A DNA stretch of 64,000 nt. Origin: Geopseudomonas aromaticivorans. Its GTDB lineage: Bacteria; Pseudomonadota; Gammaproteobacteria; Pseudomonadales; Pseudomonadaceae. A program made the translations under genes and the position numbers. Of the stretch, positions 57,121-64,000 are shown piece after piece (position 1 is the stretch's first letter; each line of letters begins with the position of its first letter). The stretch is taken from assembly GCF_019097855.1 (NCBI RefSeq), contig NZ_JAHRGL010000040.1:206201-270200 (forward strand). Direction: 5' to 3'. The notes beneath the pieces are model-generated. The model worked only from the letters and a program-made list of their open reading frames with translations. It did no database searches and was not told the origin of the DNA.

Positions 57121-58458
57121 ATGGGTCGTATTGTTTCTAAGCACGTTGCTTCGGGTCTGTGCACCGGCCTGCTGCTGGCCATGAGTGTACCGGCCAGCGC
57201 GGCTGTCGATGCAAAACTGCTCGAGATGCTCAAGGCCAACGGCTCGATCACCGCCGCCCAGCACTCTGAACTGCAGGCTGAACTGGCCAAGGAGCAGAAG
57301 GAAACCGCTGCACAGAAGACCGCTGCCGCCAAGTTCGAAGAAAAGATCGCCTGGGCGACCAAGACCCAGTTCAAGGGCGATGTGCGCCTGCGCCAGGAGA
57401 TCACCAGCACCGATGGCCGTAACGCAGCAGGTGTGGATGATAGCAGTGACCAAGACCGTCAGCGTATCCGCATGCGCCTGGGTGCCTACAGCCAGGTCAA
57501 CCCGGAAGTCGACGTAGGCATCCGTATCGCCAGCGGCAGCAGCGATGATCGTCGCTCCACCAACCAGACCATGGAAGGCTTCTTCACAAAGAAGAGCATC
57601 TGGATGGACCAGGCCTATATCGACTTCCACCCGGAAGCGGTGAAGAACCTGCACCTGATCGGCGGCAAGATGGCCCAGCCGTGGTTCAGCGTGGCCGACG
57701 TGATCTGGGACGGCGACATCAACCCGGAAGGTCTGGCCGCCACTTACAAGTATCCGCTGGGCGGCAGCGCCGAGCTGTTCGGCAGCGCCGGCTACTACAA
57801 CATGGATGACAACGTCGACGGCGAGGGCGTGGAATTCCGTCACGATACCCAGATGTACACCGGCCAGCTGGGCGTCAAGTTCGCCCCGGCCGACAAGGTC
57901 GGCGTGACCCTGGGCGGCAGCGTATACAGCTTCGACAACGATAAGCTGCGCGACAGCAACGGCAACGGCATCATCGACCTCGCGACTGAGGCGTCCGCGC
58001 TGACCGCTTCCGGCAATACCACCAGCGAGTTCCAGCTGTGGGAAGGCTTCGGTCAGGTCGACTTCACCGGCCTCGCCGTGCCGCTGTCGTTCTATGGCCA
58101 GTACGTAGTCAACAGTGATGCCAACGACGAAATCCGCGTAAACGGCCGTGACGGCGATGGTGGCAACGATGGCGACACCGCCTGGCTGGTCGGCTTCAAG
58201 ACCGGTTACGGCAAGGTCAAGTTCGACTACAACTACCGCGATGTGGAGCGCAATGCCGTGGTCGGTATCTTCACCGACTCCGACTTCGCTTCCGGTTTCA
58301 CCGGTTCGCGCGGTCACAAGTTCAAGCTGGGTTACGACCTGAGCAAGAACTTCGCCGCGGGCGCAACCTACTACATGACCGAGACCGACGGTATGCGGGG
58401 CTTTGTCGCCGACACCGACACCGACACCCTGCAGCTGGACCTCGAAGCCAAGTTCTAA
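57121..58458 (+). CDS. Outer-membrane porin (Porin_5-like putative porin)
   Basis: 445 aa with a clear signal peptide (MGRIVSKHVASGLCTGLLLA... cleavage after VPASA). A short helical segment with heptads (LLEMLKANGSITAAQHSELQ, then AKEQKETAAQKTAAA) follows, then beta-strand-rich sequence with alternating residues and acidic loops, ending in the typical C-terminal Phe (LQLDLEAKF). Codon use is strongly biased, suggesting high expression. The substrate is unknown. ATG 57121 is preceded by GAGGGG. A terminator follows 32 bases after the stop. Confidence 0.85.
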   Translation: MGRIVSKHVASGLCTGLLLAMSVPASAAVDAKLLEMLKANGSITAAQHSELQAELAKEQKETAAQKTAAAKFEEKIAWATKTQFKGDVRLRQEITSTDGRNAAGVDDSSDQDRQRIRMRLGAYSQVNPEVDVGIRIASGSSDDRRSTNQTMEGFFTKKSIWMDQAYIDFHPEAVKNLHLIGGKMAQPWFSVADVIWDGDINPEGLAATYKYPLGGSAELFGSAGYYNMDDNVDGEGVEFRHDTQMYTGQLGVKFAPADKVGVTLGGSVYSFDNDKLRDSNGNGIIDLATEASALTASGNTTSEFQLWEGFGQVDFTGLAVPLSFYGQYVVNSDANDEIRVNGRDGDGGNDGDTAWLVGFKTGYGKVKFDYNYRDVERNAVVGIFTDSDFASGFTGSRGHKFKLGYDLSKNFAAGATYYMTETDGMRGFVADTDTDTLQLDLEAKF

Positions 58459-58490
58459 GCGCCAGGCTTCATCCGTACAAATCCCATTCA

Positions 58491-58516
58491 AGCCCCACTC
58501 CGGTGGGGCTTTTTTT
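58491..58516 (+). terminator. Terminator of the porin gene
   Basis: AGCCCCAC-TCCG-GTGGGGCT followed by a run of T, 32 bases after the porin stop. Confidence 0.93.
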
Positions 58517-58544
58517 CGTCCGCACGGCGCGCCAGACTGTGTCG

Positions 58545-59672
58545 ATGACGATCCAGACGCTGCCATCTCTCGCCCTGATTTCCGCCCATGATTGGGATCG
58601 GCTGTTGCCCAGCGGGCAGCCGTTTCTACGCCATGCCTTTCTTGCTTCCCTGGAAGAGAGCGGCAGTGTCGGTGACCGCAGCGGCTGGCAGCCGGCCCAT
58701 CGTTTGCTGCGCGATGCCCAAGGCAAGCTGCTGGCGGCCATGCCGGCCTACATGAAGAGCCATTCGCGCGGCGAGTACGTCTTCGACTGGTCCTGGGCCG
58801 AGGCGTGCGAGCGCGCGGGGATTGCCTATTACCCCAAGTTGCTGGCGGCAGTGCCCTTTTCCCCGGTGGGCGGTGCACGGGTGCTGGCGCGCGAGGCGGC
58901 GGATGCCGGGCGTCTGCTCGATGGCTTGACCGCAGGACTGTCCGATCAGGGGTTGTCCGGTCTGCATGTGAACTTTACCGATGCCTTCGCCGATGGTGTG
59001 TTCGGCGCTCGCGCGGGCTGGCTGGAGCGACTGGGTTGCCAGTTCCACTGGTTCAATCGCGGTTACCGGGACTTTCAGGACTTTCTTGATGCCCTGGCCT
59101 CGCGCAAGCGCAAGCAGATGCGCAAGGAGCGCGAGCAGGTGGCGGGGCAGGGGATCGATTTCGACTGGCGTGAGGGCGGCCAGCTTGCTGAGGCCGAGTG
59201 GGATTTCGTTTATGCCTGCTATGCCAATACCTACGCGGTGCGTGGGCAGCGGCCGTATCTGAGCCGCGACTTCTTCAGCCTGCTGGCTGCACGCATGCCC
59301 GAGTCTATCCGTGTCGTGCTGGCGCGGCAGGGCGGCCGGCCGGTGGCGATGGCTTTCTTCCTGCTGGATGGCGATTGCCTGTACGGGCGCTACTGGGGCT
59401 GCCTGGCGGACTTCGACCGCCTGCACTTCGAAACCTGCTTCTATCAGGGGCTGGAGCAGGCAATTGTGCTGGGGCTTGGGCGCTTCGATGCCGGTGCGCA
59501 GGGCGAGCACAAGCTGATCCGAGGCTTCGAACCGGTACTGACCCGGTCATGGCATTACCTGGTGCATCCCGGCTTGCGCGCGGCAGTGGCGGATTTTCTC
59601 GACCAGGAGCGCGCTGGGGTATACGCCTATGTCGAGGAGGCGCGTCAGGCGCTGCCTTACCGGCAGGCGTAG
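58545..59672 (+). CDS. FemAB/GNAT-like peptidogalycan acyltransferase-type protein (DUF482, COG3146)
   Basis: 375 aa. The sequence PFLRHAFLASLEESGSVGDRSGWQPAHRL, SHSRGEYVFDWSWAEACERAGIAYYPKLLAAVPFSPV (quoted in part) and FHWFNRGYRDFQDFLDALASRKRK mark this family, whose double-GNAT fold resembles Fem transferases. The substrate is unknown. ATG 58545 lies only 28 bases after the porin terminator, with a poor ribosome-binding site. The stop codon TAG is formed by the first bases of a REP-like palindrome. Confidence 0.75.
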   Translation: MTIQTLPSLALISAHDWDRLLPSGQPFLRHAFLASLEESGSVGDRSGWQPAHRLLRDAQGKLLAAMPAYMKSHSRGEYVFDWSWAEACERAGIAYYPKLLAAVPFSPVGGARVLAREAADAGRLLDGLTAGLSDQGLSGLHVNFTDAFADGVFGARAGWLERLGCQFHWFNRGYRDFQDFLDALASRKRKQMRKEREQVAGQGIDFDWREGGQLAEAEWDFVYACYANTYAVRGQRPYLSRDFFSLLAARMPESIRVVLARQGGRPVAMAFFLLDGDCLYGRYWGCLADFDRLHFETCFYQGLEQAIVLGLGRFDAGAQGEHKLIRGFEPVLTRSWHYLVHPGLRAAVADFLDQERAGVYAYVEEARQALPYRQA

Positions 59673-59690
59673 GGTGCGCGTGGCGCACCC
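59669..59690. repeat. REP-like palindrome overlapping a stop codon
   Basis: GTAGGGTGCG-CG-TGGCGCACCC: a single copy of the GTAGGGTG family between convergent genes. Its TAG is the stop codon of the upstream gene, so the element may have set the present C-terminus. Confidence 0.6.
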
Positions 59691-59706
59691 ATGCCAGGCC
59701 TGTGGG

Positions 59707-60261
59707 TTACAGGCGCTTGGCTGACTCGATCAGGACCGGCTGGACCGGCACGTTCTGGTGCATGCCGCGGTTGCCGGTGCGTACGGCGGCGATCCGGTCA
59801 ACCACGTCCATGCCGCGCACTACCCTGCCGAACACCGCGTAACCGAAGTCGCGGCCGCCGTGATTGAGGAAGTCGTTGTCGGCCAGGTTGATGAAAAACT
59901 GGCTGGAGGCGCTGTTGATATCGCTGGTGCGGGCCATGGCCAGACTGCCGCGTGTGTTCTGTAGGCCGTTGTCGGCTTCGTTCTTGATCGGTGCCCGGGT
60001 TTCTTTCTGCTGCATGTCGGCGGTGAAGCCGCCGGTCTGCACCATGAAGCCGGGGATGACCCGGTGGAACTGCACTCCGTTGTAGAAGCCGCTGTCGACA
60101 TAGGCGAGGAAGTTTTTCGCGCTGACGGGGGCTTTCTCCGCGTCCAGTTCAACCTCGATCTCGCCCAGGTTGGTGGTGAGCAGTACGTGAGGGGCTTCGG
60201 CGGCCAGCAGGCTGGCCGAGAAGATCAGGGTGCTGGCGGCTATGACGAGTTTTTTCAGCAT
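59707..60261 (-). CDS. ppiA: Periplasmic peptidyl-prolyl cis-trans isomerase (cyclophilin)
   Basis: 184 aa. Signal peptide [20 protein letters not shown], then a cyclophilin domain with the catalytic segment [15 protein letters not shown] and [20 protein letters not shown]. It speeds proline isomerisation of periplasmic proteins. ATG 60261 has AGGAAAT upstream; the frame extends to 60339 without signal-peptide sense. It is downstream of the LysR gene on the same strand, 74 bases apart. Confidence 0.92.
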   Translation of the reverse strand: MLKKLVIAASTLIFSASLLAAEAPHVLLTTNLGEIEVELDAEKAPVSAKNFLAYVDSGFYNGVQFHRVIPGFMVQTGGFTADMQQKETRAPIKNEADNGLQNTRGSLAMARTSDINSASSQFFINLADNDFLNHGGRDFGYAVFGRVVRGMDVVDRIAAVRTGNRGMHQNVPVQPVLIESAKRL

Positions 60262-60335
60262 GTGTGGATTTCCTGTGGTGGTTGGACGAGTGCAGTTGTT
60301 CTGTGGGTAGCGGTGGCAATTGGCATGTCCGCGGC

Positions 60336-61244
60336 TCATGGCGATACGGCCGGCTCCGGGCTCTGTGCATGGCGAAGCAATAGCTCACTGAGAATACGGG
60401 TGGCAGGCCCCATCTGTCGGTCTTTGTTAGGGTAGAGGAAGAAGCGGATTTCCCGGCGCGCGCCGTTGGTAAGTGGCAGCGGCTTGAGGGTGCCTTCTGC
60501 CAGTTCGCGGCCGACCATGTGCTGCGGTAGCCAGGCGAAACCGAGGCCGCTGCTGACGAAAGTGGTGGCGGTGGCCAGGCTCCCGACGGTCCAGCGCTGC
60601 TCGGAGCCGAGCCAGCCAACGTCGCGCGGCTGGCGGCGCCCTGAGTCACGGGTGACGATCTGTAACTGGGTTTCCAGGTCCTGGTAGGACAGCTCGCGCT
60701 GCAGGCGATGCAGCGGGTGGTCGGGGTGGGCGACGGCGATGAACTGGACGTTGGCCAGGTCGGTGCCGAGTTGATTGGGGAGAATCAGCCCGCTGATGGC
60801 CAGGTCGGCTTCGCCTTCGTTCAGTGCCTCCTCGACGCCGGACAGCACCTCCTCGCGCAGCAGCACGCGACAGCCGCGACTTTGCGGCATGAACGTGGAG
60901 AGGGCACTGACTACCCGTTGGGTCTGGTAGGCGGCATCCACCACCAGGCGCACTTCGGCCTCCCAGCCTTGCTCCATATGGTGCGCGAGTTCCTCCAACT
61001 GGCTGGCCTGCTTGACCAGCTGTCGTGAGCGGCGGAGGAGCAAGGTGCCGGCTTCGGTGAGTGCGGCCTTGCGTCCGTCGATACGCAGCAGGGGGACGCC
61101 GAGTTGCTCTTGCATCCGTGCGACGGTATAGCTGATCGACGATTGCGAGCGGTGCAGGGCTTCAGCTGCCTGGGCAAAGCCGCCGTGATCGACCACCGCC
61201 TGCAGGGTGCGCCACTGTTCGAGGGTCACACGGGGGGCTTTCAT
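60336..61244 (-). CDS. LysR-family transcriptional regulator
   Basis: 302 aa. N-terminal winged helix-turn-helix ([42 protein letters not shown]) quoted in short blocks, then the substrate-binding domain. It is divergent from azoR with 163 bases between, the usual layout for LysR control of the neighbouring gene and of itself. P. aeruginosa PA0784/azoR1 has a similar arrangement. The effector is unknown, possibly a quinone or azo compound. Confidence 0.9.
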   Translation of the reverse strand: MKAPRVTLEQWRTLQAVVDHGGFAQAAEALHRSQSSISYTVARMQEQLGVPLLRIDGRKAALTEAGTLLLRRSRQLVKQASQLEELAHHMEQGWEAEVRLVVDAAYQTQRVVSALSTFMPQSRGCRVLLREEVLSGVEEALNEGEADLAISGLILPNQLGTDLANVQFIAVAHPDHPLHRLQRELSYQDLETQLQIVTRDSGRRQPRDVGWLGSEQRWTVGSLATATTFVSSGLGFAWLPQHMVGRELAEGTLKPLPLTNGARREIRFFLYPNKDRQMGPATRILSELLLRHAQSPEPAVSP

Positions 61245-61299
61245 CGCTGGTTTCTCCGGGGTGCAGGCTTAGGGCACTAGATGAGGATGGAAAATACAT

Positions 61300-61314
61300 C
61301 AATCAGCTCGATTG
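61300..61314. promoter_or_regulatory. Candidate LysR operator
   Basis: CAATC-N5-GATTG, a short interrupted palindrome in the lysR-azoR intergenic region, about 100 bases before azoR. LysR sites often have dyads of this kind. Visual match only. Confidence 0.4.
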
Positions 61315-61407
61315 TTTGTAGCGGGTTTTTCGGCTTTTTTATCGATCCTCTGCGTAATAAGCTTCCCACCATCGATCCAGTGCATGACCCGGTGGAGTTA
61401 AATGCAA

Positions 61408-62007
61408 ATGTCCAAGGTTCTCGTAGTCGAAAGCAGTGTCCGTCAAGAGGGTTCGGTCTCCCGCCAGCTGACTGCCGAGTTCGTCGCTCGGTGGCAGAAG
61501 GCGCATCCGCAGGATCAGGTGACCGTCCGCGATCTGGCCCGCGACGGGGTACCGCATCTGGATGCCGATCTGCTTGGCGGCTGGATGAAGCCGGCTGCCG
61601 AACAGAGTGCTGCCGAGCAGGCGGCGCTGGTGCGCTCCAATCAGCTGACTGACGAGCTGCTGGCCGCTGATGTCTTGGTGTTGGCGGCGCCGATGTACAA
61701 CTTCGCGATTCCCAGCACCCTCAAGTCCTGGCTGGACCACGTGCTGCGTGCCGGCGTTACCTTCCAGTACACCGCGCAGGGGCCGCAAGGCCTGCTGCAA
61801 GACAAACGCGCCTTTATCCTGACAGCTCGTGGCGGCGTCTATGCCGGCGGCCCGCTGGATCAACAGGAACCCTATCTGCGTCAGGCGCTGGGCTTCATCG
61901 GCATCACCGATGTCACCTTCATTCATGCCGAAGGGCTGAACATGGGGGGCGATGCCGCCGAGCAGGGCCTGGCTAAGGCGCGCAAACAACTGGAGGCGGT
62001 TGCCTGA
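61408..62007 (+). CDS. azoR: FMN-dependent NADH:azoreductase
   Basis: 199 aa from ATG 61408 (MSKVLVVESSVRQEGSVS), which matches the start of E. coli AzoR; an ATG at 61402 would add two residues, and GGAG is 4 bases from it and 10 from 61408, so the start is uncertain. Flavodoxin fold: APMYNFAIPSTLKSWLDHVLRAGVTF and ILTARGGVYAGG bind FMN. It reduces quinones and azo dyes with two-electron chemistry and is a common thiol/quinone stress enzyme. Confidence 0.93.
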   Translation: MSKVLVVESSVRQEGSVSRQLTAEFVARWQKAHPQDQVTVRDLARDGVPHLDADLLGGWMKPAAEQSAAEQAALVRSNQLTDELLAADVLVLAAPMYNFAIPSTLKSWLDHVLRAGVTFQYTAQGPQGLLQDKRAFILTARGGVYAGGPLDQQEPYLRQALGFIGITDVTFIHAEGLNMGGDAAEQGLAKARKQLEAVA

Positions 62008-62051
62008 AGCCCGTTTGCTCCGCTGCGTGTCATGGAGCGCGCAGCTCTTTC

Positions 62052-62079
62052 ACGGTCGCCTGCGGGCGGCCGTTTTTTT
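62052..62079 (+). terminator. Terminator after azoR
   Basis: ACGGTCGCC-TGC-GGGCGGCCGT with one G-U pair, followed by TTTTTTT. Confidence 0.85.
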
Positions 62080-62170
62080 ATCCTGACGGGTGAGCGATAA
62101 ACAACTCCTGAGTGATGGCACGCATTGGGGTAGTCTATGTGCCAGCGATTTTTATCATTCGAGGTAGGTT

Positions 62171-63508
62171 GTGTTTGCTGATTACGGTTTGCATGAGCGT
62201 CTGCTCAAGGCGTTGTCGTCCCTGTCCTTCACCGAACCGACAGCGGTTCAGGCTGCCGCCATTCCGCCTGCTCTGGAGGGGCGTGATCTGCGCGTGACTG
62301 CCAAGACCGGTAGTGGCAAGACGGCTGCCTTTGTGCTGCCGCTGCTGCACCGCCTGTTGCAGACCAGCAAGCCGCAGGCCGGTGCGCGGGCACTGATCAT
62401 GTTGCCGACCCGCGAGCTGGCACTGCAGACACTCAAGGAAATCGAGCGGTTTGCCCAGTTCACTTTCATCAAGGCTGGCCTGGTTACCGGTGGTGAAGGT
62501 TTCAAGGAGCAAGCTGCGGCACTGCGCAAGAATCCCGAGATCGTGATCGGTACGCCTGGTCGCCTGCTCAACCATATCGAGACGGGGAGCCTGCGCCTGG
62601 GTGACGTCGAGGTTTTGGTGCTCGACGAGGCGGATCGCATGCTGGACATGGGGCTGAGTGAGGACGTGCTGAAGCTGGCCAAGGCCTGCCCGGTGGAACG
62701 GCAGACCTTGCTGTTCTCGGCGACGGCAGGCGAGCGGGCGTTGAATCATGTGGTCAGCGAGATCATGCGTGACCCGCAACAGCTGTTGCTCAACCGCCGC
62801 GACGATCTGAACGAAAATCTCACCCAACAGATCATTACTGCGGACGACCCATCGCATAAGGAGCGACTGGTGCAGTGGCTGCTGGCCCACGAGGCGTTTG
62901 CCCAGGCCATCATTTTCACCAATACCCGGGCTCTGGCTGATCGTCTGGGGGGGGTGCTGCGCTCTCGCAAGTTCAATGCCTATGTTCTGCATGGCGAGAA
63001 AACCCAGGAGGAGCGCAAGGAGGCAGTCGAGCGCTTGCGCCAGGGCAATATCAACGTGCTGATCGCTACCGACGTGGCGGCACGTGGCCTGGATATCGAA
63101 GGGGTCGATCTGGTGATCAACTTCGACATGCCACGTAGTGGTGACGAGTATGTCCATCGCATCGGTCGCGCCGGCCGTGTCGGGCAGCAAGGCTTGGCCA
63201 TCTCTTTGATCTGCCACAACGACTGGAACCTGATGTCCAGTATCGAGCGCTACTTGAAGCAATCCTTCGCGCGCCGTGTGGTCAAGGAGCTGCCTGGCAG
63301 TTACCAAGGTCCGAAGAAGCTCAAGGCCTCGGGTAAGGCTGCTGGCAGCAAGAAGAAAAAGCAGGCGAAAAAGACTGGGGCGACTGGCAAGGCGGGCAGC
63401 AAGCCGGCTGGGCGTAAGAGCGACAAGGGGCGGTCCGCCCCTGTTGCGCTGGGGGATGGCTCCGTTGCTCCGAAGCGCAAGAAGCCAACCCCGGCAGCTG
63501 AAGGCTGA
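62171..63508 (+). CDS. DEAD-box ATP-dependent RNA helicase
   Basis: 445 aa from a GTG start (GAGG about 6-9 bases upstream). Q motif FTEPTAVQAAAIPPAL, motif I TAKTGSGKTAAF, DEAD box VLDEADRMLD, SAT motif LLFSATAGERA and motif VI HRIGRAGR are all present. The C-terminus is a basic Lys/Gly-rich tail (SKKKKQAKKTGATGKAGSK) that should bind RNA non-specifically. It resembles P. aeruginosa PA3950 and SrmB/RhlE-type ribosome-assembly helicases. Confidence 0.92.
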   Translation: MFADYGLHERLLKALSSLSFTEPTAVQAAAIPPALEGRDLRVTAKTGSGKTAAFVLPLLHRLLQTSKPQAGARALIMLPTRELALQTLKEIERFAQFTFIKAGLVTGGEGFKEQAAALRKNPEIVIGTPGRLLNHIETGSLRLGDVEVLVLDEADRMLDMGLSEDVLKLAKACPVERQTLLFSATAGERALNHVVSEIMRDPQQLLLNRRDDLNENLTQQIITADDPSHKERLVQWLLAHEAFAQAIIFTNTRALADRLGGVLRSRKFNAYVLHGEKTQEERKEAVERLRQGNINVLIATDVAARGLDIEGVDLVINFDMPRSGDEYVHRIGRAGRVGQQGLAISLICHNDWNLMSSIERYLKQSFARRVVKELPGSYQGPKKLKASGKAAGSKKKKQAKKTGATGKAGSKPAGRKSDKGRSAPVALGDGSVAPKRKKPTPAAEG

Positions 63509-63594
63509 AGCGACGCTTTAAAAGCCTGACTGCTGCACTGGGAGCTCTATGATTCGCCCGCTTCCAGCGGCAAGCTGAACCCAAGCTCCTGACA

Positions 63595-63722
63595 ATCAAT
63601 GGATCAATGGATCAATGGATCAATGGATCAATGGATCAATGGATCAATGGATCAATGGATCAATGGATCAATGGATCAATGGATCAATGGATCAATGGAT
63701 CAATGGATCAATGGATCAATGG
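63595..63722. repeat. Perfect octanucleotide tandem repeat (ATGGATCA)n
   Basis: Fifteen complete, identical 8-bp units from 63599 to 63718, with half units at each end (128 bases in all). Each unit contains a GATC site, so GATC recurs every 8 bp. On the plus strand the repeat is free of stops in every frame, reading MDQWINGS repeatedly; on the minus strand every frame meets TGA every 24 bases. It lies between the helicase gene and the rRNA promoters. Confidence 0.97.
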
Positions 63723-63808
63723 CTTGTGTTCTATGGCTGAATGGCATGCGCTGGGATGAAGGTCTCGCCAGCGCTGTCGGCGATTGGCGAAAAGTGTAGC
63801 GAGGGGTG

Positions 63809-63836
63809 TTGACATCGGCGCTCAGGGCTGTATGAT
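63809..63836 (+). promoter_or_regulatory. rRNA operon promoter P1
   Basis: TTGACA (63809-63814), 16-base spacer, TATGAT (63831-63836). Close to the sigma70 consensus and upstream of a second promoter and boxA. Confidence 0.8.
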
Positions 63837-63913
63837 TAATCTCCTCGCTGCAGCGGCCTTCGGGTTGAAGCTGGCGCAAGTGGTTGAAACGAAAAGAAAT
63901 TTTCACGAAACGC

Positions 63914-63941
63914 TTGACAGGTTGTAAGGCTGCTGTAGAAT
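63914..63941 (+). promoter_or_regulatory. rRNA operon promoter P2
   Basis: TTGACA (63914-63919), 16-base spacer, TAGAAT (63936-63941), then TCGCGGCCTC, a GC-rich discriminator as expected for a stringently controlled stable-RNA promoter. Confidence 0.85.
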
Positions 63942-63982
63942 TCGCGGCCTCGGTTGAGACGAAACACTGACTCGGTCGAAAC

Positions 63983-63994
63983 GCTCTTTAACAA
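63983..63994 (+). promoter_or_regulatory. boxA antitermination element of an rrn leader
   Basis: GCTCTTTAACAA is the bacterial boxA consensus bound by NusB/NusE. It implies that a 16S rRNA gene begins just beyond the right edge; no rRNA sequence is in the window itself. Confidence 0.88.
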
Positions 63995-64000
63995 GTTGAA

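Noticed and set aside
63595-63722. CRISPR array
   Set aside because: Units are 8 bp and directly adjoining without spacers; no cas genes are present.
63599-63799. A 66-codon ORF beginning with MDQWINGS repeats
   Set aside because: No ribosome-binding site, and the repeat is open in all plus-strand frames by its composition, so openness is not evidence of coding.

Overview
The window is a piece of a high-GC chromosome from a gammaproteobacterium of the genus Pseudomonas, probably from the stutzeri/mendocina/alcaligenes side rather than P. aeruginosa itself. The evidence is gene content and order: ffh-rpsP-rimM-trmD-rplS-xerD-dsbC-hom-thrC, then the gyrA-serC-pheA-hisC-(tyrA-aroA fusion)-cmk-rpsA supraoperon, rapA with fadD and hrpA, and an azoR/LysR pair. 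Most of it is housekeeping DNA. I see no prophage, insertion sequence, CRISPR array, tRNA gene or toxin-antitoxin pair.

Layout. 1-10.4 kb: the tail of purT, a CBS/CorC protein and a cytochrome-assembly-like membrane protein on the minus strand, then the signal-recognition/ribosomal/tRNA-modification operon, chromosome dimer resolution (xerD), disulfide isomerase (dsbC) and the two threonine genes. 10.4-10.8 kb: an unusual intergenic region with a strong terminator, five DnaA-box-like 9-mers and an AT-rich tract. 10.8-22.5 kb: rmuC, an MgtC-like membrane protein, a very large symporter-hybrid histidine kinase, the ubiG-mupP-SDR operon, and the divergent mtaD/mtnA pair of methylthioadenosine salvage. 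22.7-33.7 kb: gyrA and the serine/aromatic amino acid supraoperon, ending in a terminator directly after rpsA, where most relatives carry ihfB. 33.9-39.3 kb: a DUF2288 protein, a PhnCDEE-type ABC importer (phosphonate-like, possibly selenate), and a divergent beta-hydroxyacid dehydrogenase/sugar isomerase pair.

39.5-50.1 kb: rapA, two small proteins, a MaoC-like hydratase, a long-chain acyl-CoA ligase and the very large helicase hrpA. 50.4-63.5 kb: a more variable set (SYLF lipid-binding protein, uncharacterised protein, PhoD-like phosphoesterase, M48 metallopeptidase, membrane protein, porin, FemAB/GNAT-like protein, periplasmic cyclophilin, LysR regulator, azoreductase, DEAD-box helicase). 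63.6-64.0 kb: a perfect 8-bp tandem repeat, then two strong promoters and a boxA. The window therefore stops inside the leader of an rRNA operon.

Scattered short palindromes of a REP/REPIN type (head GTAGGGTG) occur at five loci, one of them inside the hrpA reading frame. The most unusual non-coding signals are the DnaA-box cluster at 10.4-10.7 kb, the octanucleotide array next to the rRNA promoters, the structured pheA-hisC spacer with a small Cys-rich ORF, and a hairpin that locks the start codon of the dehydrogenase gene at 37.6 kb. Product names rest on motifs and recalled family sequences; no database search was run.
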